Source: Echinarachnius parma (taxonomy: Eukaryota; Echinodermata; Echinoidea; Clypeasteroida; Echinarachniidae). Taken from it: 64,000 bases of DNA. The notes beneath the pieces are model-generated. The model was not told where the DNA came from and ran no database searches. It saw only the letters and a list, made by a program, of their open reading frames with translations. The position numbers were made by a program, and so were the translations under genes. The stretch covers positions 1 to 64,000 of the forward strand of contig JBAMJV010001325.1 in assembly GCA_037951105.1 (NCBI GenBank), in the 5' to 3' direction. Below are positions 45,829 through 56,665 of the stretch, piece by piece; the stretch's first letter is position 1, and every line of letters starts with the position of its first letter.

Positions 45829-48145
45829 CTGTATTGGAAATTTAAAAAAAATTAAAAATACTGTTGAAAACTGCTTAAAAAGTCACCACTGGTGTCAAAA
45901 TGAGAGTATTTTCCATTCTTCCAGAATCTTCATCAGAGGCAAAGTACAAATAAAATGGAACAGTTTCATTATTGACCATGAAAATTACAAGATCTTCCAG
46001 TTGCCCAATTGATATACAGCTATTCTAAATGTTAATATGCCTACTTTCCAAACAGGCCGCTTTGAAGCCTTCATCATTTTTCCTAGCTTGTGATCTAGAT
46101 GAGAGTTTGTTACATGTAAGCCTAACATGCAGTTTTAGCCCCATGTCTAGCTACTTTTGTCATATCCTCCAAAGCTCCTGCATATAATGAAATAGTTATA
46201 ATTGAACAGTTTTATTTATGTCTGAAAATCTTATGCACATAATCCTCGGGCAAGTGGTTGACAAGTTCTTTCTAGGCTACTGAACATCCCCAAGGTAAAA
46301 CGGTTAGTAATATGGGACTGGCTATAGCAAAACCCTGCACTTAATTGTTGGTAATTCATGTTTTGAAGAAATGGGCATTTTAAGTTCACATAATGTGTGT
46401 AAAAGACTTATGATTGTAAAATTGAAACAATCATATCTTCGCCAGTTATTGACCAATTTGTTAGAACAAAGCATCAAATGATAGCTAATTGTGATGAGGC
46501 CTTTCTAATGGTATGAAATCTACATTTTGATTTTTACCGACAAGTGCAGGGTTATGCTATAGCCGGTCACATATAATTTCAATTTATGAAACCCTGTTAT
46601 TTAATTTTTTTAATATATCACCTTCCACATCGCCTCTCAGACGGAGAGCCTGTGCTCTGTTGTTGTAGCACGATGCCCTATTGGGGGCGATATACACAGC
46701 CCGGTTGAAGTGGTTGATTGCCCCGTCCAGGTCGTTGTGCTCCGCACATCGCACACCTTGAACCTCTAGATCCTTCGCCTGTTGGTCTTCAATAGATTCC
46801 CCATTCTCATTTGCTGGAAAAACAAAAAAATTGTGTACATTATTGATAGAAATATAATTATATAGCCGGCATGCAGTACCCACGAGTTTCAGCATTTATT
46901 AATAACAAGGCCTCAATGTGCATTATGTCAATTTAAAATGTCATGCCGATATTATGATTCTATAGTATGTAACAATATGATGGGCATTATTTAACATTTA
47001 AATGCTTCTTTCCCCCTTCTTCCCTAAATTCTTTATACCTCAGAATGCTCATTTTTATATAAATTTCTAAATGTACTCTTTTATTCACATTTATTTTGTA
47101 GATAACAGACAACATATAATTCAAATTATGTTTTTCAAATTCAACATCGCAACTAACAATACTATTGATTGTACATGTATGATGCGGTGTCCGAATATTG
47201 CCCCCCTAATTTTTAACAACCAATATCTGAAAAACTATCTTTGAAGAAGCCACAAAATTCGTCAAGAATGAACTTCAAATGAAGCCGCTAGCAAGCGCGA
47301 GGCCGCTAACCCTAGGCCGCTAGCGAGGGAGCGAAGCGACCGAGCGGGGGGAGGGCTTTTCCAATTTTGAACTTGAAATCGTGCAATCTGATGCATACCT
47401 AATGAGGTAAAATAACATTTCATATACAGTCATTAAACACCCTAAGTCACCATGTTCTGCTTACCAACAAGGCAACATACAGGTAACATATTGTCTTAAT
47501 CATAAATGTTTCTTATTGCAGGATGAGCTGACGAACTTTGCTGTGGGAACTTATGTTATGGAACGCCTGAACGTTAATATACGTATTTATGTGCTTTTTT
47601 TCCCCCCTCTTCAATATGCTTCTAAGGCGTGTGATATTAAGAGATCAGCGTGAGAGCCTGAGAGAGGGGTGAAATGCGTGTGTCACGTGTGTCACACGCT
47701 AAATGCGTGAGACTTGGCAACCCTGAATACATACATCATTACATGTAATATTTTGTTATTGTCATAGATTGATCTTATCATAATTATATTATTTTCAATT
47801 GAGATATATTTGTAAAGTTGTATGTAAATCACTAAATGGCAATCATAACGAAACATGATAAAAGGGAAATATTTAATTCATGGACATGGGAATTGAGGAA
47901 TTGCGTGTATTATAGTGTGCTGGTTTTGGGGCAGGTTTTGGTTTTGTTATTGACTTTTGTAAGTAATTAGATAGTAGTTAACTATATATATGGTTCTTCT
48001 GATAATGCTTTCGTTTCCATCACTTACCAACATCTCCTGCCGGTTCTGTCACTTCAGAATCTGGTTGCACTTGGCCAATTGGAAGAAGGGGATTAAAGAT
48101 GGCATTTAAAACCGCAGAATCATGTGCATTGGTACTCCCCGACAT
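45557..48145 (-). CDS. TTC36: TTC36 homologue (tetratricopeptide repeat protein 36), complete, 3 exons
   Basis: Exons 48028-48145, 46622-46813 and 45557-45828 join in consistent phase to 582 nt, 193 residues (human TTC36 is about 189). The N-terminus MSGSTNAHDSAVLNAIFNP carries the family's short LxAIFNP motif. Three TPR-type helix pairs follow: QGVRCAEHNDLDGAINHF, then NNRAQALRLRGDVEGALEDL, then RGLIYRLENRDEEALEDF. The C-terminus has the family signature VQLNPYAAMCNQML. TTC36 (HBP21) is a small cytosolic TPR protein that binds Hsp70-type chaperones and, in mammals, is liver- and kidney-enriched and linked to tyrosine catabolism. Here that is inferred from homology. The gene is head to head with SZRD1. 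Confidence 0.95.
46316..46570. mobile_element. Foldback miniature element, GACCGGCTATAGC family, in TTC36 intron 2
   Basis: Inverted copy of 5152-5400, ends GGCTATAGCAAAAC and GCTATAGCCGGTCAC, shared interior ATATCTTCGCCA and TGATGAGGCCTTT. It stops about 50 bp from exon 2. Confidence 0.7.
46622..46813 (-). CDS. TTC36: TTC36 coding exon 2
   Basis: 64 residues covering the first TPR and the NNRAQALRLRGD motif. Acceptor TTCCAG, donor GTGATA; phase 1 in and out. Confidence 0.93.
46814..48027. other. TTC36 intron 1, no element recognised
   Basis: AT-rich except 47285-47365, a GC-rich block with three GCCGCTA(G/A)C units (AGCCGCTAGCAAGCG, GGCCGCTAACCC, GGCCGCTAGCGAGGGAGC). I see no coding signal. 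Confidence 0.5.
48028..48145 (-). CDS. TTC36: TTC36 coding exon 1
   Basis: Start ATG at 48145. 39 codons plus one base, ending ...EVTEPAGDV at donor GTAAGT. Confidence 0.93.
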
Positions 48146-48648
48146 ATTTATTTCAAAATTCAACAAAATTACACTTTCAATTTCTCATCTCAGCGCAGTC
48201 GAGTCGAGTACGTCAGCTTGAATCATTCGTTTCAGTGTTTACGAAATCGTATGTACAGTCAGTAGATGAGCAAATGTGTGTTAACCTTCCAAAGGCCAAA
48301 GGTCAATCATTGACCTATATTAAATAGTCTAATTTGAACAGACTGTAATCACTATTGTAAAGAAACGCCCCGATAAAGCTAAATATTTAGAAGGGTCTAA
48401 GCGGAATATACATACACCTTGATAAATATGTAAATTAAATATGCAAAAATACACTTGAAATGATGTCTTCGGAGCGGAAATATGAATTTAATAACACATG
48501 AAATTATAAAGATCTACTGCATTTGGAGCAAACTGTCTGAAAAGAGGCTACGTACAAAGTGTGTGTCTGCTGCGCTGCCGGTTGATGTCTGCGAAGTTTA
48601 CGAAAACTTTGCCAGTTTGTAGCTCAATTATATCTCTACAAGTGAAAC
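48146..48648. promoter_or_regulatory. Divergent promoter region between TTC36 and SZRD1
   Basis: 503 bp separate the two start codons, which point away from each other, so both promoters must be in or overlap this interval. It holds a nuclear-receptor type DR1, AGGCCAAAGGTCA (48293-48305), one base from the AGGTCA-A-AGGTCA consensus. An inverted half-site TGACCT follows at 48311-48316. TTC36 is liver-enriched in mammals, where HNF4-type DR1 sites are common, so the motif is plausible but unproven. Confidence 0.6.
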
Positions 48649-48702
48649 ATGGGCGATAAGGAAGAAGTGTGGGACAATTGGGAAGATATGGCGGAAAGTG
48701 GG
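48649..48702 (+). CDS. SZRD1: SZRD1 coding exon 1
   Basis: 18 codons from the ATG, acidic and Trp-containing, donor GTATGT, phase 0. Confidence 0.9.
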
Positions 48703-51700
48703 GTATGTCAAACGTTTTAATTGTATTTTTATTTCTTTCACATGTGCTTTTGTTTTCATTACTTCGTTTTGGAAGGTCGAGGCCAAGCGAGGGCTTCGCC
48801 CGCGCCTGCCGCCTGGGCCTGAGCTGAGCAGCGTGGCATGGCATGGCAATTTGGGCAACTGGGTATAGCTACCGTGTTGGAATTCGGTTACTTTGTTGTT
48901 GACTTGTTGTTCGTCATGACTGTGTGTTTACATGCGCTTCCTTTTCTATTGGCTTGAATGTTCTAACTGCAATTTCTTTGTTTTTATATTTGCATCTTTT
49001 AATAACAGTCTACTCTAACCTCATTTATGATTTAGATTTGACTATTCCACTTTCCAGTTCCATGGCATAAATAAAGTAAAGTAAACAACAAAAACAAAAC
49101 AACGTAATTCGTAAATAATAATTTATGCCAACTGGCCCAACATCAGAACATTGTCATATAAATGTAAATGTGAATGTGATAATTTTTGTTTTAAGGTGTA
49201 TTTTAGTTTTGCTGTAACTTTGCTCACAAACAATTGGAAGTCAAGTGCTGGAAGTTTAGAATTTACATTTTGTAATATAACAAAAATAGGTTTATAAATA
49301 TAATGGCTAATCCGCTAATGCAATGACATACATGTAATCTTCAATTCAAAGTTCAATGAACAGATGAAAGAATTATAAACATATTTTTCTTACCATTGTT
49401 TGGCCTTTACCCTTACTTAGGCTTAGGATTCATTATTTATTGTTTTATTTTTGTTAAGCATGTTACTAGGTCACAGTTAAATTTCTTAAAATCACATTCA
49501 TGAGCCAGATCTACCTTTTTAACACAAATCTAATTGAGTTTTTGCTGCTAAGATTAATACTAATTTATATAGGAATTGGTTTATTTTGTGGGAATAATAC
49601 TTCTTACAAAATATATTGGTGTTTATTTGAAACACCTAAGAAATTCCTGACAAAATTAATGGAAATTATTATGATTTAGTTTATTCAGAAAAAACACTCA
49701 TGGCAATAATACCCTAATAATTACACCAATACATCAATAATAATATTATAATATACAATCAATGACAATGCCAACCTGTCAATTGATTAAAATGTGAAAT
49801 TATAAGTCATACTCGTTTCTGATTGCATGTAATTTAATTAGTGATATTAACTGCCAATAATTGGGCATTCTCTACCAATGCGTGCCAATGACTACCAAAG
49901 CGTGCCCAGACTTTGCATGCATGACTAAAACTAAAAGATCCGATGTTCTATTCAAATTGTAAAGAGCATCGGTTCTTTTAGTCATGCATGCCAAGTAGTG
50001 GGCACATGTTGGTAGTGAATGCCACTGACATGACTGACTGCTGTGTGTGAATTAAATGTTGCTTGTAAGTATCGGCTTCCATGGCCTGGTGGTGTAGATA
50101 ATATGTGTGGTTTGCGGTTGCGACCTACCTCCCACCCTCTCCTTACAATAACTATACCAGCGCTGTAGCTCTTATTAGAACTACAAGCTCAAGAAAGAAT
50201 ACCAACAGTCATTTCCAGGACTACCACAGTCCTTTTTAGGACTTTCCTAGAAAGAATACCAACAGTCCTTCTTAGGACTCGCTAATCCTCTCCTCATACA
50301 TGGTGCAACCGCAAACCACACGTATTGTGTGTGAATTGTTTTTTTGTAAAATTTAACTTTAATTTGTTTTGTTTCCTCTCCCTTTGCCATTTCCCATGTT
50401 GCAGGTGCTGGAGAAGGAGCTTGAGGAAGCCAAGAAGAAGAGGGAGATGCAAGAGTAAGTATGTAAAGCCTACCGCACACAGAGCCGACTCGACCCAATC
50501 CGACTGGTCTTCAGTCAGGCTTTAGTCGGTTTCGCTCAGTCGGAGCCGATTGAACATGTTGAATCGGCCTCGAACGACCTCCGACTGGCTCTTGAATGGC
50601 AAAGCCGGAGTCCTGAGGCAACACATACAGAGCAGATTCGAGTGAAAACCAGTCGGATCGGTTTGACTCGGCTCTGTGTGCGGTGGGCTTAAGAATGCAT
50701 TGACCTAGGTTTGCTCTTAAGGGAGTGGAAAGTGCACAACGTGTGTAGATTTATTGTTAGTTTGTCCTAGGTAATAATATCATTGCACAGAGAGATGCTG
50801 ATCAATCATATTAGGGGCTATATAAATTGAGTATATTATTTGCATTAATTATACAAGTAAGTGTAAGCAGGACTCTTCAAAAATGTTCACTTTCTCACTT
50901 GCCCAGTCATTTACTTAGAAAAGAAAGACATTTCATTTGGCCATTTGATAGACATTCTTGTATCGGCCACCAACGAATTAGTATATAAAGCACACGATCT
51001 TGTGATGGGAGTCTATCTGATTTGTCATTTTGGCCCACTGAAAGACAAGCTTCAGGGAGAGCCTTGCTAATGATAATAATGTTTTGATGAGGTGATATTT
51101 TGATTGAGCACTATAAACATATTTTATTTTCCGAAGTCAGCCACAGTCCCAAGTGACTGCCATTCATTCCTCCAGAATGATTCTTTGAGAAGGACCTACC
51201 AGTTGGTCAATGATTATGTTTTTATTATGCCTCCGCCAACGAAGTGGCCGGAGGCATTATGTTTTCGGGTTGTCCGTCCGTACGATATATCTCAAGAACC
51301 GGTTGACGGATGAATTTCAAACTTGGTATGAGTGTACATATTGGGGTGACAATGATCTGATTAGATTTTGGGGTTCATGCGGTCAAAGGTCAAGGTCACA
51401 GGGTGCAATATGCAAAAATTGCTTGTAATGGCAAAATCTCAAGAACTGAATGTCGGATTTCAATCAAAATTAGTATGTGAATGTATCTTAATGAGCCAAT
51501 GAAGCCATGCAATTTTGGGGTCATGAGGTCAAAGGTCAAGGTCACAGGACTCGCTAATATATTCTAAATAGCTTGTAATGGCAAAATCTCAAGAACTGAA
51601 TGTCAGATTTCAATCAAACATGGTACCTGAATGTATCTTAGGGAGCCAATGTAGCCATACAATTTGGGGTTCATGAGGTCAAAGGTCAAGGTCACATGCA

Positions 51701-53806
51701 AAATTAGCTTGTAATTGTAAAAAACATATGAACTAAATGTCAGATTTCAATCAAACTTGGTACCTGAATGTACCTTATGGAGCCAATGTAGCCATACAAT
51801 ATCGGGGTCATGAGGTCAAAGTTCAAGGTCACAGAATTCATAAATATGCGAAATAGCTTGTAATTGTAACAACTCAAGAAATTAATGTCAGATTTTAATC
51901 ACACTTGGTACCTGAATGTATCTTAGAGAGTCAATGTAGCAATACAATTTTGGGGTCATGAGGTCAAAGGTCAAGGTCACAGGACTCATTATATACACAA
52001 AAATGGCTCGTAATTGTGCTATATATCTCAAGATCTGGTTGATGAACTCCCATCAAAATTGAGTTTACATAATTAATTCAGCGCATGTTAATTTGGGCTT
52101 GTATAAAAATCACGTGATCATTTTCGACTGCGCGCAGTCGGAAGATCCATCTAGTTTGGTGATATTTTGGCTGCTATGGACAGTATTTTATATGAAATTA
52201 ATGCGTGTTATACTTGACATCATTTTCAGAAGTCAGCAACAGTCCCAAGTGACTGTGCCCTTCCTGCAGGAGGACTCTCAGAGGACAGCCTACCAGCCCC
52301 AGCTGAAGATCCTCAAGAGACCCAGTGATGCTGGGGGAGATCAGAACGCCTCTGAGATCAAGGATGTCAACAAGGTTAGTTCAGAGAAACTTTCTTCATT
52401 CATTGTAGGTCTTCTTCCTTTTCTTTTGCATGAAGCACCAGAGCATAGTTGCGACATCACAAGTCTTCACATTACAAGTTTTGCAGCCAGGGAATCAAGC
52501 ATCTATGCCAGTCAAATTGAATGAAAGTCAAATGTTAGTTGCCCAATTGGATTTTCCAAACTGACAATGACAGAATGAGAACATCTTGTATTCTTTCTTG
52601 CCAAGTATCATCCATACTTCGTTCTGATCAAGCACGGGAGTGAGATTGTGAATAGTAGTCAGTGTGAAATTATGAAAAGATATGTTGGGGCCACTAATTG
52701 TTAGCTTCAGGGCCTCAACATTTGAAAGAAAAACAAATGTCTTGTCTGATTGGGGCAAATGTTCATAAAACCACACTACCTATTTAAAAATCTATTTGAA
52801 ATGATGGGCTACACAGACACTGACTATCGTTATCTGGGTATTGAAGTATAACAGATACCTGTAGTTGGCAACTGCAAATAATTAAATCTTGTTGCATACT
52901 TAGCCCTATAATTTGAAGTAGATTTACAATGGAACTATTTAAAGCAGTGTAATATATTTTATGAATATGGGCCCAGGCCAGTTTTAAAATCGGTGTAGAG
53001 CAGTGATTTATTTATGTTTTGTTTTATAAGAGGGTATTAAATGCAAACAAACTGTACTCAACCTTTGATTGTCATTGCAGCCCAAGCCCAAGACGTTAGC
53101 TGAGCGAGAGGAGGAGTACAAGCAGGCCAGACTGAGGATATTGGGATCAGCGGAAACTGACTTCTCAGAAGCTTCACCTAGGTACGGACAATCTTACAGG
53201 GATCCAGGAACTTTGTCAAATTCAAACAAAATCACTTGGAGCTTTCACATTTCTCTTGAACCTTGTTGTTTGGCTCATGGTAACAGAAGAATGAAATGGT
53301 TTTTGATTTGTCAAATGTCTTCCTAATCATGGAGATTGAATGAAAAGTGTTCCGGAAGGCTTTTGTATTGTAGTCAAAATCAATGAGCAGTAGATACAAT
53401 ACAATCTGACTAAATGTTCACTGTTTTCACTGGGTTAACAGCGCTCTTTTGTATGAAAATTTCACACATAATTCCGAAGAACTTACTATGATATTGGTTT
53501 ATTATTAAAGTCTCAAATATCACTTTTGGAAGTGAATTGGTCACTTTAAACAAATCAAGATGAAGTTACAAATACAAAGTAGGAGACAACATGTATTTGT
53601 AAAATGAGTACATGCATGCGAAGTACAAGTATAAACAAATTAAAGTACATGACGGTATTTAAGGCGATTATTGAAGCCATCATAAAATACAAGTTGTTTA
53701 TCTTTATTGCATACATGGTTTTTTGTTTCTACTCTCCCACAGACCCAACATGGAAAACAGACAAAAGGACAAGAATTCTAGTGGCGCTGGAGGCTCCAAG
53801 AGATAA
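48649..53806 (+). CDS. SZRD1: SZRD1 homologue (SUZ RNA-binding domain-containing protein), complete, 5 exons
   Basis: Exons 48649-48702, 50405-50454, 52230-52374, 53081-53181 and 53743-53806 join in phase to 414 nt, 137 residues (human about 152). The protein begins MGDKEEVWDNWEDMAESG (acidic, Trp-rich, as in the family) and then has a charged helix VLEKELEEAKKKREMQE. Next come the conserved PQLKILKRP motif, the SUZ domain KPKTLAEREEEYKQARLRIL followed by GSA, and a basic tail ending GGSKR. SUZ domains bind RNA. The cellular role of SZRD1 is only partly known and I assign no more than RNA binding. Confidence 0.95.
48703..50060. other. Most of SZRD1 intron 1, no gene seen
   Basis: AT-rich. 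49914-49995 is a small inverted repeat (CATGACTAAAACTAAAAGAT / CTTTTAGTCATGCATG). Otherwise nothing recognisable. Confidence 0.5.
50103..50322. mobile_element. Miniature element with GTGTGGTTTGCGGTTGC ends
   Basis: GTGTGGTTTGCGGTTGC at the left and GCAACCGCAAACCACAC at the right, perfect 17-bp inverted repeats. The interior has direct repeats AGAAAGAATACCAACAGTC and CTT(T/C)TTAGGACT. Ends 80 bp before exon 2. Confidence 0.75.
50405..50454 (+). CDS. SZRD1: SZRD1 coding exon 2
   Basis: 50 bases, acceptor TTGCAG, donor GTAAGT; charged helix of Glu and Lys, carrying two bases into exon 3. Confidence 0.92.
50465..50691. mobile_element. Miniature element, AGAGCCGACTCGACCC family, copy 1
   Basis: Inverted ends AAGCCTACCGCACACAGAGC and GGCTCTGTGTGCGGTGGGCT. 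The interior has GAGCCGATT...GTTGAATCGGCC, GAGGCAAC and AAAACCAGTCGGATCGG. Begins 10 bp after the exon 2 donor. Confidence 0.75.
51134..51202 (+). pseudogene. Decayed copy of SZRD1 exon 3 (5' half)
   Basis: AAGTCAGCCACAGTCCCAAG then TGACTGCC(A)TTC and AGAAGGACCTACCAG align with exon 3 (AAGTCAGCAACAGTCCCAAG, TGACTGTGCCCTTC, AGGACAGCCTACCAG). The acceptor is destroyed (TTCCG for TTCAG) and the frame meets a TGA. Upstream intron sequence (GGTGATATTTTG) is shared too, so this was a tandem duplication including the splice site. Confidence 0.75.
51223..52154 (+). mobile_element. Helitron-like non-autonomous element C in SZRD1 intron 2
   Basis: 5' end TTTTTATTATGCCTCCGCCA, tandem ~140-bp monomers (GGGGTCATGAGGTCAAAGGT, CAAGGTCACAGGACTC), 3' end CGACTGCGCGCAGTCG-GAAGATCCAT-CTAG followed by T. 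It lies between the exon 3 relic and the true exon 3. Confidence 0.75.
52230..52374 (+). CDS. SZRD1: SZRD1 coding exon 3
   Basis: 145 bases after TTTCAG, reading SQQQSQVTVPFLQEDSQ and on through QLKILKRPSDAGG to the donor GTTAGT. A decayed copy lies 1.1 kb upstream at 51134-51202. Confidence 0.93.
53081..53181 (+). CDS. SZRD1: SZRD1 coding exon 4 (SUZ domain)
   Basis: PKPKTLAEREEEYKQARL and RILGSAETDFSEASP; acceptor TTGCAG, donor GTACGG, two bases carried. Confidence 0.95.
53743..53806 (+). CDS. SZRD1: SZRD1 coding exon 5 (stop)
   Basis: RPNMENRQKDKNSSGAGGSK then Arg and a TAA stop at 53804-53806; acceptor CCACAG. Confidence 0.92.
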
Positions 53807-53829
53807 CCGTTATATGCAGACTGTCGGAA

Positions 53830-54720
53830 AGGAAGGAAACCGCGAGTATAGTAATGTTCAAAGACGTACGCCGGCGCAGGACTTCGAGCCAAGTCAATCG
53901 GAGCTGTCTGTGCGTTAGGCGTATCGTAGAGATGGCAAGTTACCGACACTTCCCAGAGATGTAACAGGCATAAGACGAACAAAAGGGAAGGATCCGTAAG
54001 TCTGAAAATATTCAAAGACGCATGCTGGCGCAGGACTTCGAGCCAAGTGAATCGGAGCTGTCTGTGCAATTGGCGTTTTGTAGATTGCAAGCTATCAACA
54101 TTTCCCGGAGGGGCAACAGAAATAAGCCTGGTAAAAGGGAAGAATCCGTAAGTCTGAAAATATTCAAAGACGCATGCTGGCGCAGGTTTTCGAGCCAAGT
54201 CACTTGGAGCTATCTGTGCGATAGGCGTATCGTAAATGGCAAGTTACCAACACTTCCCAGAGAGGTAACGGACATAAGACCAGTAAACGAGAAGGATATG
54301 TAAGTCTGAAAATATTCAAAGACGCATGCCGGCGCAGGTTTTCGAGCCAAGTCACTCGGAGCTGTCTGTGCAATTGGCGTTTTGTAGATTGCAAGCTATC
54401 AACATTTCCCGGAGAAGGGGCAACATAAATAAGACCAGTAAAAGGGGAGAATCCCTAAGTCTGGATATGTTTGAAGACGCAACCTGAAGCAAGACTTCGA
54501 GCCAAGTCACCTGGAGCTGCCTGTGCGATGGGCGTATTGTAGAATGAAAGCTATCAACACTTTCCGGAGCGGTAACAGACATAAGACTATCCATATATGG
54601 AAGGATCTGTTAGTCTGGAGAGATGTATCTTGATGCAGGCTTCGAGCCAAGTCACCCGGAGCTGCCTGTGCAGTAAAGGATATTGAAGATTTTTCAAAGA
54701 CGCATCCGACGTAGGCCCCT
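53830..54720. repeat. ~152-bp tandem array just after the SZRD1 stop
   Basis: About six units with GTCTGAAAATATTCAAAGAC, GCATGC(T/C)GGCGCAGG, TTCGAGCCAAGTCA, GGAGCTGTCTGTGC, TATCAACA(T/C)TTCCCGGAG and AAAAGGGAAGAATCCGTAA blocks. Unit landmarks (CAAAGACG) fall at about 53859, 54012, 54165, 54317 and 54470. It starts within 30 bp of the stop codon, so it is probably transcribed as 3' UTR. Open frames on the minus strand here are by-products of the repeat. Confidence 0.85.
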
Positions 54721-54764
54721 AAGCTTATTTGCCGAGGGCTGTCTGTGATTTACCGGTCGTTTGC

Positions 54765-54810
54765 GATAAATGCTCTCTTACGGTGAGAGAGCATTTATCG
54801 CAAAGTCTCA
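54765..54810. repeat. Perfect short hairpin downstream of SZRD1
   Basis: TTTGCGATAAATGCTCTCT, a 7-nt loop, and AGAGAGCATTTATCGCAAA: 19-bp perfect arms. If transcribed in the SZRD1 3' UTR it would form a stable stem-loop. Confidence 0.8.
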
Positions 54811-55042
54811 CCATCTAGAGATCTACAGAAATGCAGGCAAGAGGAAAGGAAGGATAAGTGAGTGCAGAAATGTTAAAAGACGCACACCTGTGCACGACTT
54901 GCAACTCTCTGCATAGAAACGGTAGTTTGCGAGTAATCCATTGTTGCCATAGATTACAACAATTTAGACTAGCTTGAATGAGTATCATGGCCTTAAGTGA
55001 ATAACCTCAGCGCTCTGTAGTATGGTGACTGTTCCATGCTTC

Positions 55043-55332
55043 TTACATCCCATTCATACTTGCGTCTAGCACTGGCTCGGCACCGGCTTAAGCCAGTGCC
55101 GAGCTGCTGTTTGCGCAAGTATGAAAGAATGGCCTGGATTGCGCATGCGCATTACGATCTTGCTCTATCTACACGCGCGCTCTACACACTAGTTTTGCAT
55201 AGCCATTGTGACGTCACAATACAATAAGGTTCACTGTACTACTTCAGTGTTGATGCCTAGTATGAATGGGTTGACATCTTATCCCAGGCCAGTGCCGAGC
55301 CAGTGCTAGACGCAAGTATGAATGGGGTGTTA
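55043..55332. mobile_element. Foldback element, CCCATTCATACTTGCGTCTA family
   Basis: Left CATTCATACTTGCGTCTAGC and ACTGGCTCGGCAC, right GTGCCGAGCCAGTGCTAGAC and GCAAGTATGAATGGGGTG: inverted arms of about 40 bp, with further inverted copies inside (GTGCCGAGC, GCAAGTATGAA). Confidence 0.75.
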
Positions 55333-56439
55333 ATGGAGCCAGGGAAAAGAGGACAAGAAAGAGATGCTAACTTCTAGCCAATTCAAGGAGGGCCCCATTA
55401 GAAAAAAGATCCATAATTAATTGTATGATTAATCTTCCGATCAATTAATCAGTCATATGATTCAGATTTATATTAATTCATCATACAATTCATTGCGAGT
55501 CTTTATGAATAATGGGGCCATGTGTTTACTGTATTGGCAGGTGGCGAAGATGCCGCACTGTGACTAAGGAATGACAGCTTTAGTGCCACTGCATTATAGC
55601 TTGATTTGTTAATTTGTTTTGTTTGTTCTTCAGTATGTAGAATATTAAGATTCATCTTCTTATAAACATTTCACCCCAAGTTATCTTATCCTAGTAGTAG
55701 ATAAGAGAAAACCCTCTCTCCCAGGGAATTAAAGCTGCAGAACATTTAGGTTGGAAACGATACAAGTCTCAAGTTCCATCTTGGGCTTTCAGAGCAGTGA
55801 AGTCCTATGTTGTGGATTGCAGATAGTTATGAAACATCCATTAAAGATGGAGTGAAAAGAAATGTCCTGTCAAATGCATTCCTGCTTGCTTTCAAAAATC
55901 ATAAATGCCTAAAAATGATTGTTTTTCCTAACAATGTCCAGTAAAGATCCTATCATTAAAGTTTGTCCTGATCTAAGTAATTAATGATTAACACACACAA
56001 AAATAGAATTATGAGTACAGCTCCTATGTCTGTATTTTAAAGCAGTGCTCGAAATTAGCATAGGCCCGCTGGCCCGGGGCCACTAAAAATGAGCTCCGGG
56101 CCACCAAATTTCATTGATCGTAAATTCTACTGGCTCATTCGGGCAACCAAATTTAACAGAATTTGTTATACATTTTCTTTTTATTTGTTTGGGGCCATCA
56201 GATTTAGGTTTCGGGCCACTCAAAGTTGAACAATCTTGTTTTTACTTGCCCGACTGGGCCACAAGACAAAAAAGTTAATTTCTAGCATTGCAGTGAGGCT
56301 GTGTGTGCAAAAGATTTGCAATATTTAACATGTACAACCAAACCTGTTGTAGTGGCCACTGGCCTAGGGTTAGGCCTAACCTGTCTGTTGCAGCCAACCT
56401 GCTAGTATAGTGGCCATCAAAATGATAAAGTGATCTAAG

Positions 56440-56665
56440 ATAGCCATTTAAAACTTTTGTTACAATACAAATATTTACCTCCGAAATTTTTGGCTGTCAT
56501 CTACAGCCTTCGTCAGCGTTGTGACCCGACTTGACCTTCGTGACGCAACGATTGATCATCAGGTCGTAGACATTCGGTAGCTTGTATCGGGTCACAACGC
56601 TGACAAAGGCTGTAAATGACAGCCAATAATTTTGGATGTAAATATTTGTATTGTGATCAAAAGTT
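56440..56665. repeat. Foldback with GACGAAGGCTGTAGATGACAGCC arms
   Basis: Arms: TACAATACAAATATTTAC / GTAAATATTTGTATTGT, GGCTGTCATCTACAGCC / GGCTGTAAATGACAGCC, AGCGTTGTGACCCGA / CGGGTCACAACGCT. Confidence 0.75.

Noticed and set aside
48548-48858. Minus-strand frames over SZRD1 exon 1
   Set aside because: Antisense shadows of the divergent promoter and SZRD1 exon 1; no family match and no splice support.
53704-54394. Minus-strand frame of 164 residues with internal repeats
   Set aside because: It lies in the ~152-bp tandem array; the repeats are explained by the DNA period, and no splice or start context supports it.
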